Source: Hyalangium gracile
GTDB taxonomy: Bacteria; Myxococcota; Myxococcia; Myxococcales; Myxococcaceae
Length of the DNA: 64,000 nt
Assembly: GCF_020103725.1 (NCBI RefSeq)
Contig: NZ_JAHXBG010000006.1
Location: 434,001 to 498,000, forward strand
Reading direction: 5' to 3'
The translations under genes and the position numbers were made by a program. A model generated the notes under the pieces. That model was given only the letters and a program-made list of their open reading frames with translations. It was not told where the DNA came from and made no database searches. Shown piece by piece: positions 53,147 to 61,891 of this stretch (positions are counted from its first letter, which is position 1; every line of letters begins with the position of its first letter).

Positions 53147-55810
53147 ATGTCCCCCGTGTCTCGCCGCACTCCTCGATACATCCTCGGCGCCGAAGCGATG
53201 CTGTCGGGGCTCGTCGTGTTCTGCCCGCTGGCGCTGGGTGGCGCGCCGACGTGGGTGCTCGGGCCGCTGGTGGGGCTGGCCACGCTGGCCGTGCTGCTGG
53301 CCGGGCTGGGCGCACGGCGTCAGGGGCACGCGTTGCACGTGCCGTGGCTCGCGCTGCCGCTGGTGGCTGGCGCGGCGCTCTGCCTCGTACAGCTCATCCC
53401 GCTCCCCACGGGGCTGCTGGAAGCGGTGAGCCCCGAGGCCGCCGCGCTGCGGGAGTTCGCGCTCGTTCCGCTGGGGCTCACGTCCGCGCGGCCCGTCTCG
53501 CTGGAGCCGCCGGCCACCTGGCGCGAGCTGGCCCGGTACCTGGCCTACGTGCTGGTCTTCATCGCGGCGGTGGAGGTGTGTCGCTTCCGGCGCTCGCGGC
53601 GGAGGTTGCTGGCGGCTGTGGCCATCACGGGCGCCAGCGTGGCGCTGCTCGGGGTGTTGCACGAACTGCTGGAGCTTCCGCTCCTGTTCGGAGTGCGCGC
53701 GTACTCCCACGCGCGGCCGCCGCTGGTGACGCCCTTCGGCAATCCCAACCACCTGGCGGGCTTCCTGGGGCTGTCCTCCACGGTGGCGCTGGGGCTGGCG
53801 CTGAGCAGCGAGCGGCGCGGGCAGGCGGGGCTCTTCGCGGCGGTGGCGCTGATCTCCGGGGCGGGAGTGTTCCTGTCGCTGTCGCGCGCGGGGATCCTCT
53901 TCTTCCTGCTGGGCCAGGTGCTGCTGGCGGTGTGGATGCTGCGGGAGCGCCGCGAGACGCGCGAGCATGAGCCTGTGCCGCCGCTCTGGCGCCGGGGCTC
54001 CACCGCGCTGTTGGTGCTCGGCGCGACGCTGGCCGTGGGCGGCTACGTCGCCTGGGAGAAGCTGTGGGAGGAGGCGGCCACCGCGGACAGCGTGGAGAAG
54101 GTGCGCCAGAGCGGGAAGGTGGACGTGTGGCCGATGATGGCCGAGGCCGCGCGCGCCTTCCCGGTGCTGGGCATGGGGCGAGGGGCGTTCGAGGCTGCCT
54201 TCCCGCGCTACCAGACCGTTCCCAATCCCAACACGCTGACGCACCCGGAGAACGCGGTGCTTCAGCTCGCGGCGGAGTTCGGAGTGCCGGGGCTGGTGCT
54301 GCTCGGCGGGATGCTGTGGGGCTTCGCGCGGCTGCTGCGCCGTGAGCGGCTGGGGCGCTTGGAGGTGGCGGTGCTCGCGGGAGTCTCGGCGCTGGGGCTC
54401 CACAACCTCTTCGACTTCAGCCTGGAACTGCCCGCGTGCGCGGTGGCCGTGTGGGTGGCGCTCGCGGCGCTGGCCAGGCCGGAGGAGCGGGAGGGCGCCA
54501 CGGCTTCGGGAGGAACGTGGCGGTTGGCTCCGCTCCGAGGGCTGGGCATCGCCCTGGCGCTCGCGGTGCTGGCGGGCGTGGCGCTCGGGCCAGGGAGGCA
54601 CACGCTCGCGGAGGCGGAGGCGGAGCTGGCGGGGCTCGTGCAGGCCCGTGCGCCGGTGGCGGAGGTGCGCGCGCGGGCGCTGGCCCTCATCGATCGGCAT
54701 CCGGCGGACTATCTGCTCTATGGCCTGGTGGGTGCGGCGTATGCGTCGGGCGGGAAGGCCACGGCGGGGGATGCGCTGGCCTTCGTCAACCGGGCGCTGT
54801 ACTTGCGGCCGACGGATGCGGCCTCGCACCGCACGGCCGCGCGGGCACTGCTGGCGCTGGGGCGTCGAAGCCAGGCCTTCCTGGAGTACCGGCTGGCCTA
54901 CGAGTCCGGGGACCTGGAGGTGCTGGCGCGCGAGGCGCTGGACGCGTCGCGCACGCTGGAGGAACTGCAGGCGCTCTCGCCGGATCGGCCTCGGGAAGTG
55001 GCCGCGCTGTCCCTGGCACTGGCCTCACGGCCGGGGCGTCAGGAGCAGGCGCTGGCCTGGCTTGCCTGGGCGCGTGAGCACTTCGAGGGGATGCTGAGAG
55101 CTCCCTCGCCGGATGCGCCGCGCCTCCGCTTCGGCGCGAGGGACATGGATGCGCTGTGGGAGCAGGAGGCCCGCTTGCGCGTGATGCGAGGCGAGCTGGC
55201 CGAGGCCGAGGCGCTGTGCGCCGAGTTGGAGCACCGGGCTCCGGAAGCGCTCGAGCCGCAGTTGCTGCGAGCGGGGATCCTCCGAGCCCAGGGGCGGCGC
55301 GAGGAAGCCATCCAGCTGATGGATCGGCTCGTGCCGCGCTTCCCAGGGAAGGTGGAGCTGTCCTTCCAGCTGGCGACCCAGCTCCTGGAAGCAGGGCTGA
55401 CGCGGCGTGCGAGAGAGGTGCTCGGGCAGGCCAGTCCCTTCATCGCGGACTACTCACAGCGGGCGCGGCTGCTGTCGCTGGAGGGGGCGAGCTACGAGCG
55501 GGAGGGACTGCTATCACGAGCCCTGGAGCGCTACCAGACGGTGACGCGGCTCGCGCCAGCGCCGGAAGCCCACTTCACGGTGGCGCGGCTGCACGAGTCC
55601 CTGCGTCACTATGGGGACGCGGCCCGGGAAGTACGCGAGGGCCTGCACCTGCTGCCGGCGGGAGCGCATCGGGAAGAAGAGGCGTGGGTGGCGCGCCTGG
55701 AAGCGGAGGAGCGCAAGCTCCTGGAGACGCGGCGGCAGGAGCTGATGGAGGACCCTCACAAGCGGGACGTGGTGGAGCACCTGCTGGAGACGACCGCCGA
55801 CTCTCCTTGA
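53147..55810 (+). CDS. O-antigen ligase/Wzy-like membrane protein fused to TPR repeats
   Basis: 887 aa from ATG 53147. Residues ~1-500 have ~12 hydrophobic segments and the O-antigen ligase/polymerase signature: TPFGNPNHLAGFLGLSS, SLSRAGILFF, and the C-terminal loop FEAAFPRYQTVPNPNTLTHPENAVLQLAAEFGVPGL with its HPENA motif. Residues ~540-887 are soluble and built of helix pairs with TPR spacing (ADYLLYGLVGAAYASGG, AFVNRALYLRPTDAASHRTAARALLALG, REGLLSRALERYQTVTRLAP). It could ligate or polymerise glycan in the periplasm, with the TPR part binding partners. Whether it acts with the locus's Wzy or on lipid A-core is not clear. Confidence 0.8.
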   Translation: MSPVSRRTPRYILGAEAMLSGLVVFCPLALGGAPTWVLGPLVGLATLAVLLAGLGARRQGHALHVPWLALPLVAGAALCLVQLIPLPTGLLEAVSPEAAALREFALVPLGLTSARPVSLEPPATWRELARYLAYVLVFIAAVEVCRFRRSRRRLLAAVAITGASVALLGVLHELLELPLLFGVRAYSHARPPLVTPFGNPNHLAGFLGLSSTVALGLALSSERRGQAGLFAAVALISGAGVFLSLSRAGILFFLLGQVLLAVWMLRERRETREHEPVPPLWRRGSTALLVLGATLAVGGYVAWEKLWEEAATADSVEKVRQSGKVDVWPMMAEAARAFPVLGMGRGAFEAAFPRYQTVPNPNTLTHPENAVLQLAAEFGVPGLVLLGGMLWGFARLLRRERLGRLEVAVLAGVSALGLHNLFDFSLELPACAVAVWVALAALARPEEREGATASGGTWRLAPLRGLGIALALAVLAGVALGPGRHTLAEAEAELAGLVQARAPVAEVRARALALIDRHPADYLLYGLVGAAYASGGKATAGDALAFVNRALYLRPTDAASHRTAARALLALGRRSQAFLEYRLAYESGDLEVLAREALDASRTLEELQALSPDRPREVAALSLALASRPGRQEQALAWLAWAREHFEGMLRAPSPDAPRLRFGARDMDALWEQEARLRVMRGELAEAEALCAELEHRAPEALEPQLLRAGILRAQGRREEAIQLMDRLVPRFPGKVELSFQLATQLLEAGLTRRAREVLGQASPFIADYSQRARLLSLEGASYEREGLLSRALERYQTVTRLAPAPEAHFTVARLHESLRHYGDAAREVREGLHLLPAGAHREEEAWVARLEAEERKLLETRRQELMEDPHKRDVVEHLLETTADSP

Positions 55811-55944
55811 GGGTAGCAATGCCTCAACTACGGAGTGCGTCGTCCGAGGCTTGCGGAGTACAGTGCTCTACCCTTTGCCGTGCATGAGACACAGCATGAG
55901 AGGTGGGGGCTCGGTCGTGTGTTGTCGTTCCTCGAGGCTCGTCA

Positions 55945-56583
55945 ATGTTGAGGAGGCTTCTCATCCTACGGATCTTGCTCAGCGCACTCCCTCTCGCATG
56001 TGCGGGTGGTTCGCAGAAGGTGGGAGGCGAGGATTATGGCTTTGAAGGAGATTCCGACCGGGTATGGGTTAGAGGCCCCTGGGAGGAGATCGCGCCCTCG
56101 AAGGACATCGATGAGGTGATCGACCAATTGTGCCCAGCGGTCATGAAACTGCCAGGCGCCCAAGGGGGGGACCACGGTCAGGAATACTGTGGCGTCATCT
56201 ATCAGCTCCTGAGTGAAAATCAGTATTACGCGAGCAAGCCTTCTCCCTTGACGAGGTCTACGTTGAGTGCGGTGGGCAAGCGCAAGACGTGTCTGATCCC
56301 CAGAAGCGTCAAGGACTCCCGCGGCGCGCTGAAGCGAGATGCTGACTATCATGGCCACCCTTGGCCTTCTCCCATGAGCGAGGGAGATAGGGCGCGTGGG
56401 AACCAGTGGTACTTGTTTCGGATCCAGTTTGATACCCGGTGCCGGGTTCAAAAGCTGGTTCCTCATGTCGATGACGAGCGTCCCGGCGAGCTGTACGAGC
56501 GCCAGGGGAAGAGCTGGAAGCGGGTGGGGACGATCCTCCCAGAAGACAAGAGTCGCGGCTATGTCACGCCAATCTCCCAATGA
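55945..56583 (+). CDS. Lipoprotein with JAMM/MPN-like metal-site motif
   Basis: 212 aa from ATG 55945. Signal MLRRLLILRILLSALPLAC with lipobox Cys 19. The motif set resembles JAMM metallopeptidases: E80 in GQEYCGVIYQ (like the ExCG start of Prok-JAB), then H136-G-H138-P with S145 and D148 in YHGHPWPSPMSEGD, i.e. HxHx6SxxD against the canonical HxHx7SxxD. If correct it is a zinc peptidase, perhaps isopeptidase-like, in the periplasm or outer membrane. The DNA is less GC-rich than its neighbours, suggesting an accessory origin. It is followed 31 bp later by another lipoprotein gene. The function claim is inference. Confidence 0.65.
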   Translation: MLRRLLILRILLSALPLACAGGSQKVGGEDYGFEGDSDRVWVRGPWEEIAPSKDIDEVIDQLCPAVMKLPGAQGGDHGQEYCGVIYQLLSENQYYASKPSPLTRSTLSAVGKRKTCLIPRSVKDSRGALKRDADYHGHPWPSPMSEGDRARGNQWYLFRIQFDTRCRVQKLVPHVDDERPGELYERQGKSWKRVGTILPEDKSRGYVTPISQ

Positions 56584-56614
56584 ACTGGGTCGTTGTGTCT
56601 CTCCCCGTCGGCGC

Positions 56615-57427
56615 ATGAGGCGCATGAGCTACAGCCTGTCGGTGGTGCTGTTCCTTGCGCTCTCCGCATGCATGAAGAAGCCCACGATGGGCCGCTACGT
56701 GCCGCCAGCGGAGGCGGCCTGGTTCAAGTTCGGGAGTTTCTTGCCCGAGGAGGGCCAGCAGACACTTCCAGGCTCCATGGCCGTTGCCATCCACCATGCC
56801 GCGGAACACTTCCTCCCATGGGAGTCCACTCCTCCGGCGGGAGCTGATGCCGTAGCGATCTGCCTCCTGCAGCGTCAGGTCTGGGATGTAGAGACAGCCC
56901 CATGGGCCGACAATTCCCTCTTGATCCGCTTTGCCCTGGCTCCTGGGGCGTGCCGCTGGGGAGGAGCGCCGTTGTTGGATCTGGGTGCCACCTACGCGGT
57001 GAGCCTGCACGATGGGCGCATTCTGGCTGTCTCCGACGCCGTGGCTCGGCCTGAAGGGGCAGTTCCCTTCCAGTTTCCCCAGGATCTTCCCAGGGAGAAG
57101 CTGAGTCTCTTTGAGGCCAACACAGCCGCTGCCATCGAACTGGCCACGGGTGACTTTCTGGCTCACGCCCGCGGCGCGTCCTCGGACGAGCCGCCCTGCG
57201 TGGCCCAGCTCTCTTCCTACGATGTGACGGCAGTCTCGGCGATGGAGGGGGTGAACCTCGTTCGTTTCGACCTGAACGATCGACGGTGCCCACCCCTCGG
57301 GCCGCCGAGCATCGTCGAAGGAAGGAAGGCGCTCTCACCCGCGTTTGTCACGACCTATGCCATTGAGCTTCGCACGATGAGGATCCTCGGCATCGAGCTC
57401 ACCACGCGACAACGGATCGATGACTGA
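56615..57427 (+). CDS. Lipoprotein of unknown function, partner of the JAMM-like gene
   Basis: 270 aa from ATG 56615, although ATGs at 56561 (overlapping the previous gene) and 56624 are in frame. The signal MRRMSYSLSVVLFLALSAC has a lipobox Cys 19. The mature part is beta-rich and contains two similar halves: FALAPGACRWGGAPLLDLGATYAVSLHDGRILAVS and FDLNDRRCPPLGPPSI...FVTTYAIELRTMRILGIE. It therefore looks like an internal duplication. Four spaced Cys may form disulfides. No known family is recognised. Same strand and composition as the JAMM-like gene, so probably a two-gene accessory unit. Confidence 0.65.
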   Translation: MRRMSYSLSVVLFLALSACMKKPTMGRYVPPAEAAWFKFGSFLPEEGQQTLPGSMAVAIHHAAEHFLPWESTPPAGADAVAICLLQRQVWDVETAPWADNSLLIRFALAPGACRWGGAPLLDLGATYAVSLHDGRILAVSDAVARPEGAVPFQFPQDLPREKLSLFEANTAAAIELATGDFLAHARGASSDEPPCVAQLSSYDVTAVSAMEGVNLVRFDLNDRRCPPLGPPSIVEGRKALSPAFVTTYAIELRTMRILGIELTTRQRIDD

Positions 57428-57489
57428 GGCATGCACGTGGTGCCCTGGAAGTTGTACCTCCACAGGCTGCGACTCCCGTCGACCCGGCC

Positions 57490-58812
57490 TCACTGCTGGA
57501 AGTCGTAGACGCTGCCGAGCTGGAGGATGCGCGTGAGCTCGTCCAGCGCCGTCATCGTCTCGCGCGCGAGCTTCGGATCCTGGAGATCCTTCGCATACAG
57601 CGTCTCGCGGTAGTGCTTCTTCACCCAGGCCGCGAGTGACTCGTGGAGCGCGGACGAATAGAAGACGTTGGCCTTCACCGCGGCGCGCTCCTCATCCGTG
57701 AGCCAGATGCGCTGGCGCAGGCACGCCGGGCCGCCACCGTTGTTCATGGACTGGCGCACGTCCAGGTAGTGCACGGCCTTGACCGGGTTCTCCTCAGCCA
57801 CCACCCGCTCCAGGAAGCGCCGCGGCGCCTCCAGCTCCTGGCTCTCGATGGGAGCGATGATGGCCATGGTGCCGTCCGGCAGCGTGAGCACCTGCGAGTT
57901 GAACGGGTACGCCTTCACCGCGTCCGCCACCGGCAGCTCCGCCTGCGTGGCCACCACGGAGGTGAAGGCCGGGCCCAGCTTCTCGCGCAGCGTGCTCAGC
58001 AACCCGGGGACATCCACGAACGCAAGCTCGTGCAGCATGAGGAAGCTGCCGTTGCCCACGCCCAGCACGTCCGTGTGGAACGCGCCCGAGTCGATGCCGT
58101 CCGGGTGCTGCTGCGGGAAGAGGGTGCGCTCGGCATCGAGCTGGTGGAGCCGCGCGAGCGCCTGGCTGGCCTCCAGCGTCTGTCGGGCCGGAAAGCGCTT
58201 CGGCCCGACGATGTCCTTCCACGCGCTGCGGCCCCAGGCCAGCAGGTGCACCGCGCCATGCCCGGGCGTGGCCAGTCGGGTGTGGTTGGCGGCGCCCTCG
58301 TCGGCGAAGTGCCCGCCACCGGGCAGCGGCGCATGCACCGCGAAGCGCGCGCCGTCCGAGAAGATGGCCCGCAGCACCGAGTGCGTCGTCTCCGCCTCGA
58401 TGGCCCGGTGGAACATCTGCTGGAGGTTGGCCGGCGTCAGGTGCATCCGCCTGTCCGTCGTATCCTCCGAGGGCGCACAGGTGGCGGCATTGGCCGTCCA
58501 CATGGCGGCGGCGCTGGAGGTGAGCCGCAGCAGGTGCTCGCCCTCGCGCGCGGCGCGGGTGATGACCTCCTCGTCCGTGCCGCTGAAGCCCAGCATCCGC
58601 AGCGTCCGCAGCGAGGGACGCGGCTGGGGTGGCAGCACCCCCTGGCCCACTCCCAGGCCCGAGACGAAGCGCATCTTCTCCAGTCCTTGGAGCGCCGCCT
58701 CGCGGGGGTGGCTCGCCTGGCCGCCGTGGGTGGTGGAGGCCAGGTTGCCGACCGAGAGGCCGCCATAATTGTGGGTAGGGCCTACGAGACCGTCGAAGTT
58801 GTACTCGCGCAT
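57490..58812 (-). CDS. astB: N-succinylarginine dihydrolase
   Basis: 440 aa from ATG 58812 (MREYNFDGLVGPTHNYGGLS, the family's start; an extension upstream is not conserved). Key stretches: GLSVGNLAS, FVDVPGLLSTLR, NGGGPACLRQRIWLT with the catalytic Cys near residue 355, and SGAFHTDVLGVGNGSFL with a catalytic His. It hydrolyses succinylarginine to succinylornithine, ammonia and CO2 in the AST arginine-degradation pathway, whose other genes are not in the window. Divergent from the LpxL-like gene. Confidence 0.95.
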   Translation of the reverse strand: MREYNFDGLVGPTHNYGGLSVGNLASTTHGGQASHPREAALQGLEKMRFVSGLGVGQGVLPPQPRPSLRTLRMLGFSGTDEEVITRAAREGEHLLRLTSSAAAMWTANAATCAPSEDTTDRRMHLTPANLQQMFHRAIEAETTHSVLRAIFSDGARFAVHAPLPGGGHFADEGAANHTRLATPGHGAVHLLAWGRSAWKDIVGPKRFPARQTLEASQALARLHQLDAERTLFPQQHPDGIDSGAFHTDVLGVGNGSFLMLHELAFVDVPGLLSTLREKLGPAFTSVVATQAELPVADAVKAYPFNSQVLTLPDGTMAIIAPIESQELEAPRRFLERVVAEENPVKAVHYLDVRQSMNNGGGPACLRQRIWLTDEERAAVKANVFYSSALHESLAAWVKKHYRETLYAKDLQDPKLARETMTALDELTRILQLGSVYDFQQ

Positions 58813-58832
58813 TGGGATATAGAACCGCGGCT

Positions 58833-59789
58833 GTGGAGCACCCACCCTTAGCAAAGCGGCTCAAGCGTTTCCTCCGCTACCTGCTCGTCCGGGCCGCCCT
58901 GGCCCTCGTCCACCCCATGCCCCTCGGGGTGGCGCGGTGGCTGGGTGTGCGCTTCGGGACACTCGCCTTCCTCGTAGCTGGCGGCGAGCGGCGCAAGGCC
59001 CTCAAGTCCCTGGCCCGGGCCTTCCCCGAGAAGTCCGAGGCGGAGCGGCTCGCCCTGGCCCGCGCCTGCTTCCGGCACCTGGGCTCCGCCATGTTCGAGG
59101 TGGGGTGCACCGCCGCGCTCGACCGGGAGCTCCAGCAGCTCGTGGCGTGGCCCGCGGCGGACCGCGCCGTGCTGGAGACGGCGCTCGCGCGGGGCAAGGG
59201 CGTGGTGTTCGTCTCAGGGCATGTGGGCAACTGGGAGCTGCTGGCCCGCCGCGTGGCCTGCGAGGGCTTCCCCTGCCAGAGCATCGCCAAGGAGACGTCG
59301 GATCCGCGCCTCACGGCGCTCGTGGAGCGCTTCCGGGCGCGCGGCAAGGTGCGCAGCATCTGGCGCGGCCAGGACGGCGCGGCCCGGCACATGCTCCGAG
59401 CGCTGAAGAACGGAGAGATCCTCGGCCTGCTCATCGACCAGGACACGAAGGTGCAGTCCTTCTTCGTCCCCTTCTTCGGAGAGCTGGCGGCCACGCCTCG
59501 GGCGGCGGCGGACCTGGCCATCCGCACTGGAGCCGCGGTGGTGGTGGGCTTCTGCCAGCGCGCCGAGACGGGCTACCGGCTGACGATGGAGGAGGTACCC
59601 CTTCCATCCGAGCAGGACCGTGAGGCGGCCGCCCTGGCCCTCACGGCCGAGCTCTCCCGGCGCATCGAACAGGCCATCCGCCGTTCACCCGAGCAGTGGG
59701 TCTGGATGCACCAGCGGTGGAAGACCCGGCCCGAAGGTCCGCCCGCGACACTCCCCGCCGGAGCCGAAGCGCCCGCCGCGGCCCGATGA
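58833..59789 (+). CDS. Lipid A-type lauroyl acyltransferase (LpxL/HtrB family)
   Basis: 318 aa from GTG 58833, chosen because residues upstream are not conserved-looking and overlap astB's start. One N-terminal membrane anchor (~15-50). The LPLAT HX4E motif is H130 to E135 in SGHVGNWELL, and LIDQDTKVQSFFVPFFG with TPRAAADLAIRTGAAV holds the acceptor-binding motif. It would add a secondary acyl chain to lipid A. It is 13 bp upstream of the lptC-like gene, consistent with an LPS operon. Confidence 0.88.
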   Translation: MEHPPLAKRLKRFLRYLLVRAALALVHPMPLGVARWLGVRFGTLAFLVAGGERRKALKSLARAFPEKSEAERLALARACFRHLGSAMFEVGCTAALDRELQQLVAWPAADRAVLETALARGKGVVFVSGHVGNWELLARRVACEGFPCQSIAKETSDPRLTALVERFRARGKVRSIWRGQDGAARHMLRALKNGEILGLLIDQDTKVQSFFVPFFGELAATPRAAADLAIRTGAAVVVGFCQRAETGYRLTMEEVPLPSEQDREAAALALTAELSRRIEQAIRRSPEQWVWMHQRWKTRPEGPPATLPAGAEAPAAAR

Positions 59790-59802
59790 TAGGAAGAGTC
59801 AC

Positions 59803-60351
59803 GTGACGCGCCTCCTGCTCTCCAGCCTCCTGGCCCTCCTGGCCGCCGCCTGCGGCCCGCGCCCAGGGGCGACCGGCGCGTCCGAGTCGCCACCCCAGGT
59901 GGTGCTCCACGGCGTCCAGCTCCAGTCCTTCGAGGGTGACCAGCTCGTCCTGGCCGGCCGGGCCGACCGCCTCACCTACCAGCGCACGGAAGGGGCGGTG
60001 ACGGCCACCAACACCCTGCTGCGCCTGCCGGGCCGCCGTGGCCCGGAGCAGCGCGCACCCGCGGGCCCGCGAGGCGGCATGGAGATCCGCGCCCCGCTCA
60101 TGGAGGGCAGCCTCGCCTCGCGCCAGCTCACGGCCTCCGGGGGCGTCGTCATCCGCACCGCCGAGGGCATGGTGGCGCGCACGCCCCGCGCCACCTACGA
60201 CGCACCCGCCCAGCAGGCGCGCGGCCGCGAGGGCGTGGCCGTGCAGGGGCCAACCTACGGCCTCCGGGCGGACAGCTTCGACTTGTCCTTCCCGGACGGA
60301 ACGTTCACCTTCGAGGGCTCCACGCGAACCGTGGTGGGAGGAGCACAGTGA
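59803..60351 (+). CDS. lptC: LptC-like LPS transport lipoprotein
   Basis: 182 aa from GTG 59803. Signal [17 protein letters not shown] with lipobox Cys. The mature part is a single beta-jellyroll-like domain ([28 protein letters not shown] ... [24 protein letters not shown]), the LptC/OstA fold. E. coli LptC is anchored by a helix; here it is lipid-anchored, a difference seen in other deltaproteobacteria. It links LptB2FG to LptA. Overlaps lptA by 4 bp (GTGA). Confidence 0.78.
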   Translation: MTRLLLSSLLALLAAACGPRPGATGASESPPQVVLHGVQLQSFEGDQLVLAGRADRLTYQRTEGAVTATNTLLRLPGRRGPEQRAPAGPRGGMEIRAPLMEGSLASRQLTASGGVVIRTAEGMVARTPRATYDAPAQQARGREGVAVQGPTYGLRADSFDLSFPDGTFTFEGSTRTVVGGAQ

Positions 60352-60866
60352 TCGAGTTCCTGACGATGGCCTTCTTCCTCGCGCAGCCCGCGGCGCCGGC
60401 CCCGGCGGCGACGGACGGTGGGACGCGCCCTCCCATGCTCGGGAACGTGGCGCTGAACAACCCGGTGGAGATCACCGCCAAGCTCATCACCGGCGAGCGC
60501 AACTCGGCCACCTTCACCGGGGACGTGCAGGTGAAGCACCGCACGCTGGACCTCAAGTGCGACAAGATGGTGGCCTTCTACACGGGCTCTCGCGAGGTGA
60601 CGCGCGTGGAGTGCACCGGCGGCGTGCAGGCCCAGGACGGGGACCGCTTCGCCCGGGGCGAGCGCGCCGAGTACGACGTGCCCAGCGGGGTGCTGGTGGT
60701 GACGGGCTCGCCGGAGGCCCGGCAGGGCACCACCTACGTGACGGGCACCAAGGTGCGCCTCACCCTGGGCAGCGAGCGGCTCGAGGTGGAGAACGCGCGC
60801 ATCATCGTCGAGACGGCCCCGGCGGGGGGCCCCAAGAAGGGCAAGGGAGGCGCGAAGAAGCCATGA
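60348..60866 (+). CDS. lptA: LptA periplasmic LPS bridge protein
   Basis: 172 aa from GTG 60348 overlapping lptC. N-terminal signal ([15 protein letters not shown]). OstA-type domain: [38 protein letters not shown] and [30 protein letters not shown]. It forms part of the bridge carrying LPS across the periplasm. Its ATGA overlap with lptB fixes the order lptC-lptA-lptB. Lys/Gly-rich tail. Confidence 0.88.
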   Translation: MIEFLTMAFFLAQPAAPAPAATDGGTRPPMLGNVALNNPVEITAKLITGERNSATFTGDVQVKHRTLDLKCDKMVAFYTGSREVTRVECTGGVQAQDGDRFARGERAEYDVPSGVLVVTGSPEARQGTTYVTGTKVRLTLGSERLEVENARIIVETAPAGGPKKGKGGAKKP

Positions 60867-61603
60867 GCGGCGGGAAGCTGTGGGCCGAGGGCCTCCAGAA
60901 GAGCTACCGCAAGCGCCAGGTGGTGCGCGGCGTCTCCTTCAACGTCTCCCAGGGCGAGGTGGTGGGCCTGCTGGGGCCCAACGGCGCCGGCAAGACGACG
61001 AGCTTCAACATGGTGGTGGGCCTGGTGACGCCGGACGCCGGCCGCGTGCGCCTGGACGACGAGGACCTGACGCACCTGCCCATGCACCGGCGCGTCCGCC
61101 GCGGCATCGGCTACCTGCCGCAGGAGGCCTCCATCTTCCGCAAGCTCAGCGTGCGCCAGAACTTCCTGGCCGTGCTGGAGCTGCAGAAGGGGCTGGATGG
61201 CAAGGCGCGCGAGGCCCGGGCCCGGGAGCTGATCGACGAGTTCGGCCTCGGCCACGTGTCGGACGCCCTGGGCGAGACGCTCTCCGGCGGCGAGAAGCGG
61301 CGCGCGGAGATCGCCCGCTCGCTCATCCCCAACCCCCGCTTCATCCTCTTCGACGAGCCCTTCGCCGGCGTGGACCCCATCAACGTGGGCGACATCCAGC
61401 GGCAGATCGCCGCCCTCAAGCAGCGGGGCCTGGGCGTGCTGATCACCGATCACAACGTCCAGGACACCCTGGGCATCTGCGACCGGGCCTACATCCTCGC
61501 CGAGGGGCAGATCCTCGAGGAAGGCACGCCCGCGGCGATCGCGGCGTCGCCCCGGGCTCGCGCTGTCTACCTGGGAGAGCGCTTTCGCCTGCAAACGCCG
61601 TGA
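60863..61603 (+). CDS. lptB: LptB, ATPase of the LPS export transporter
   Basis: 246 aa, full ABC ATPase. Walker [10 protein letters not shown] (K44), Q-loop [10 protein letters not shown], signature LSGGEKRR, Walker [14 protein letters not shown] and H-loop ITDHNV. It powers LPS extraction from the inner membrane with LptFG (not in the window). The lptB-rpoN order is widely conserved in proteobacteria. A GC-rich hairpin follows at 61630-61650. Confidence 0.96.
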   Translation: MSGGKLWAEGLQKSYRKRQVVRGVSFNVSQGEVVGLLGPNGAGKTTSFNMVVGLVTPDAGRVRLDDEDLTHLPMHRRVRRGIGYLPQEASIFRKLSVRQNFLAVLELQKGLDGKAREARARELIDEFGLGHVSDALGETLSGGEKRRAEIARSLIPNPRFILFDEPFAGVDPINVGDIQRQIAALKQRGLGVLITDHNVQDTLGICDRAYILAEGQILEEGTPAAIAASPRARAVYLGERFRLQTP

Positions 61604-61629
61604 AACCCTGCTCGGAGCGGGCCGGAGGC

Positions 61630-61650
61630 CATGCCCGGAGGCCGGGCGTG
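61630..61650 (+). terminator. Hairpin after lptB
   Basis: A 9-bp stem (CATGCCCGG / CCGGGCGTG, one G-U pair) with a 3-base loop AGG, 27 bases past the lptB stop. No U-run, so termination is only probable. It separates the LPS operon from rpoN. Confidence 0.45.
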
Positions 61651-61827
61651 CACGCCTCGCCGCGCCTTGGGAGCGGGGTTTGGCCTACCCTTTGCGTCGA
61701 CGGTTGAACACCTCCGGGGAGACCCGGGAGGCCCTCTAAATCCATGATTCCACTTCGGAAAATCATGAATGCAAGCAGGGGGCCACGTTCTTGGGGGGCT
61801 AGACGAACGAAGGGGGTCTTGCTAGTT

Positions 61828-61843
61828 TGGCACGGTCCTTGAT
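61828..61843 (+). promoter_or_regulatory. Sigma-54-like site upstream of rpoN
   Basis: TGGCACGGTCCTTGAT matches TGGCACRNNNNTTGCW in all but one position, but the miss (TTGA for TTGC) is in the important -12 GC. It lies ~50 bp before the rpoN ATG. It may be a weak or repressive binding site allowing RpoN autoregulation. Confidence 0.4.
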
Positions 61844-61891
61844 TGAAGCCACGTCAAGGCCATGTTTCTGCTCGGTGGGGAGCCCTAGTCC

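Noticed and set aside
55811-55944. Small gene between the ligase/TPR gene and the JAMM-like lipoprotein
   Set aside because: No open frame with a plausible start and ribosome-binding site was found; it is more likely a leader or promoter region.
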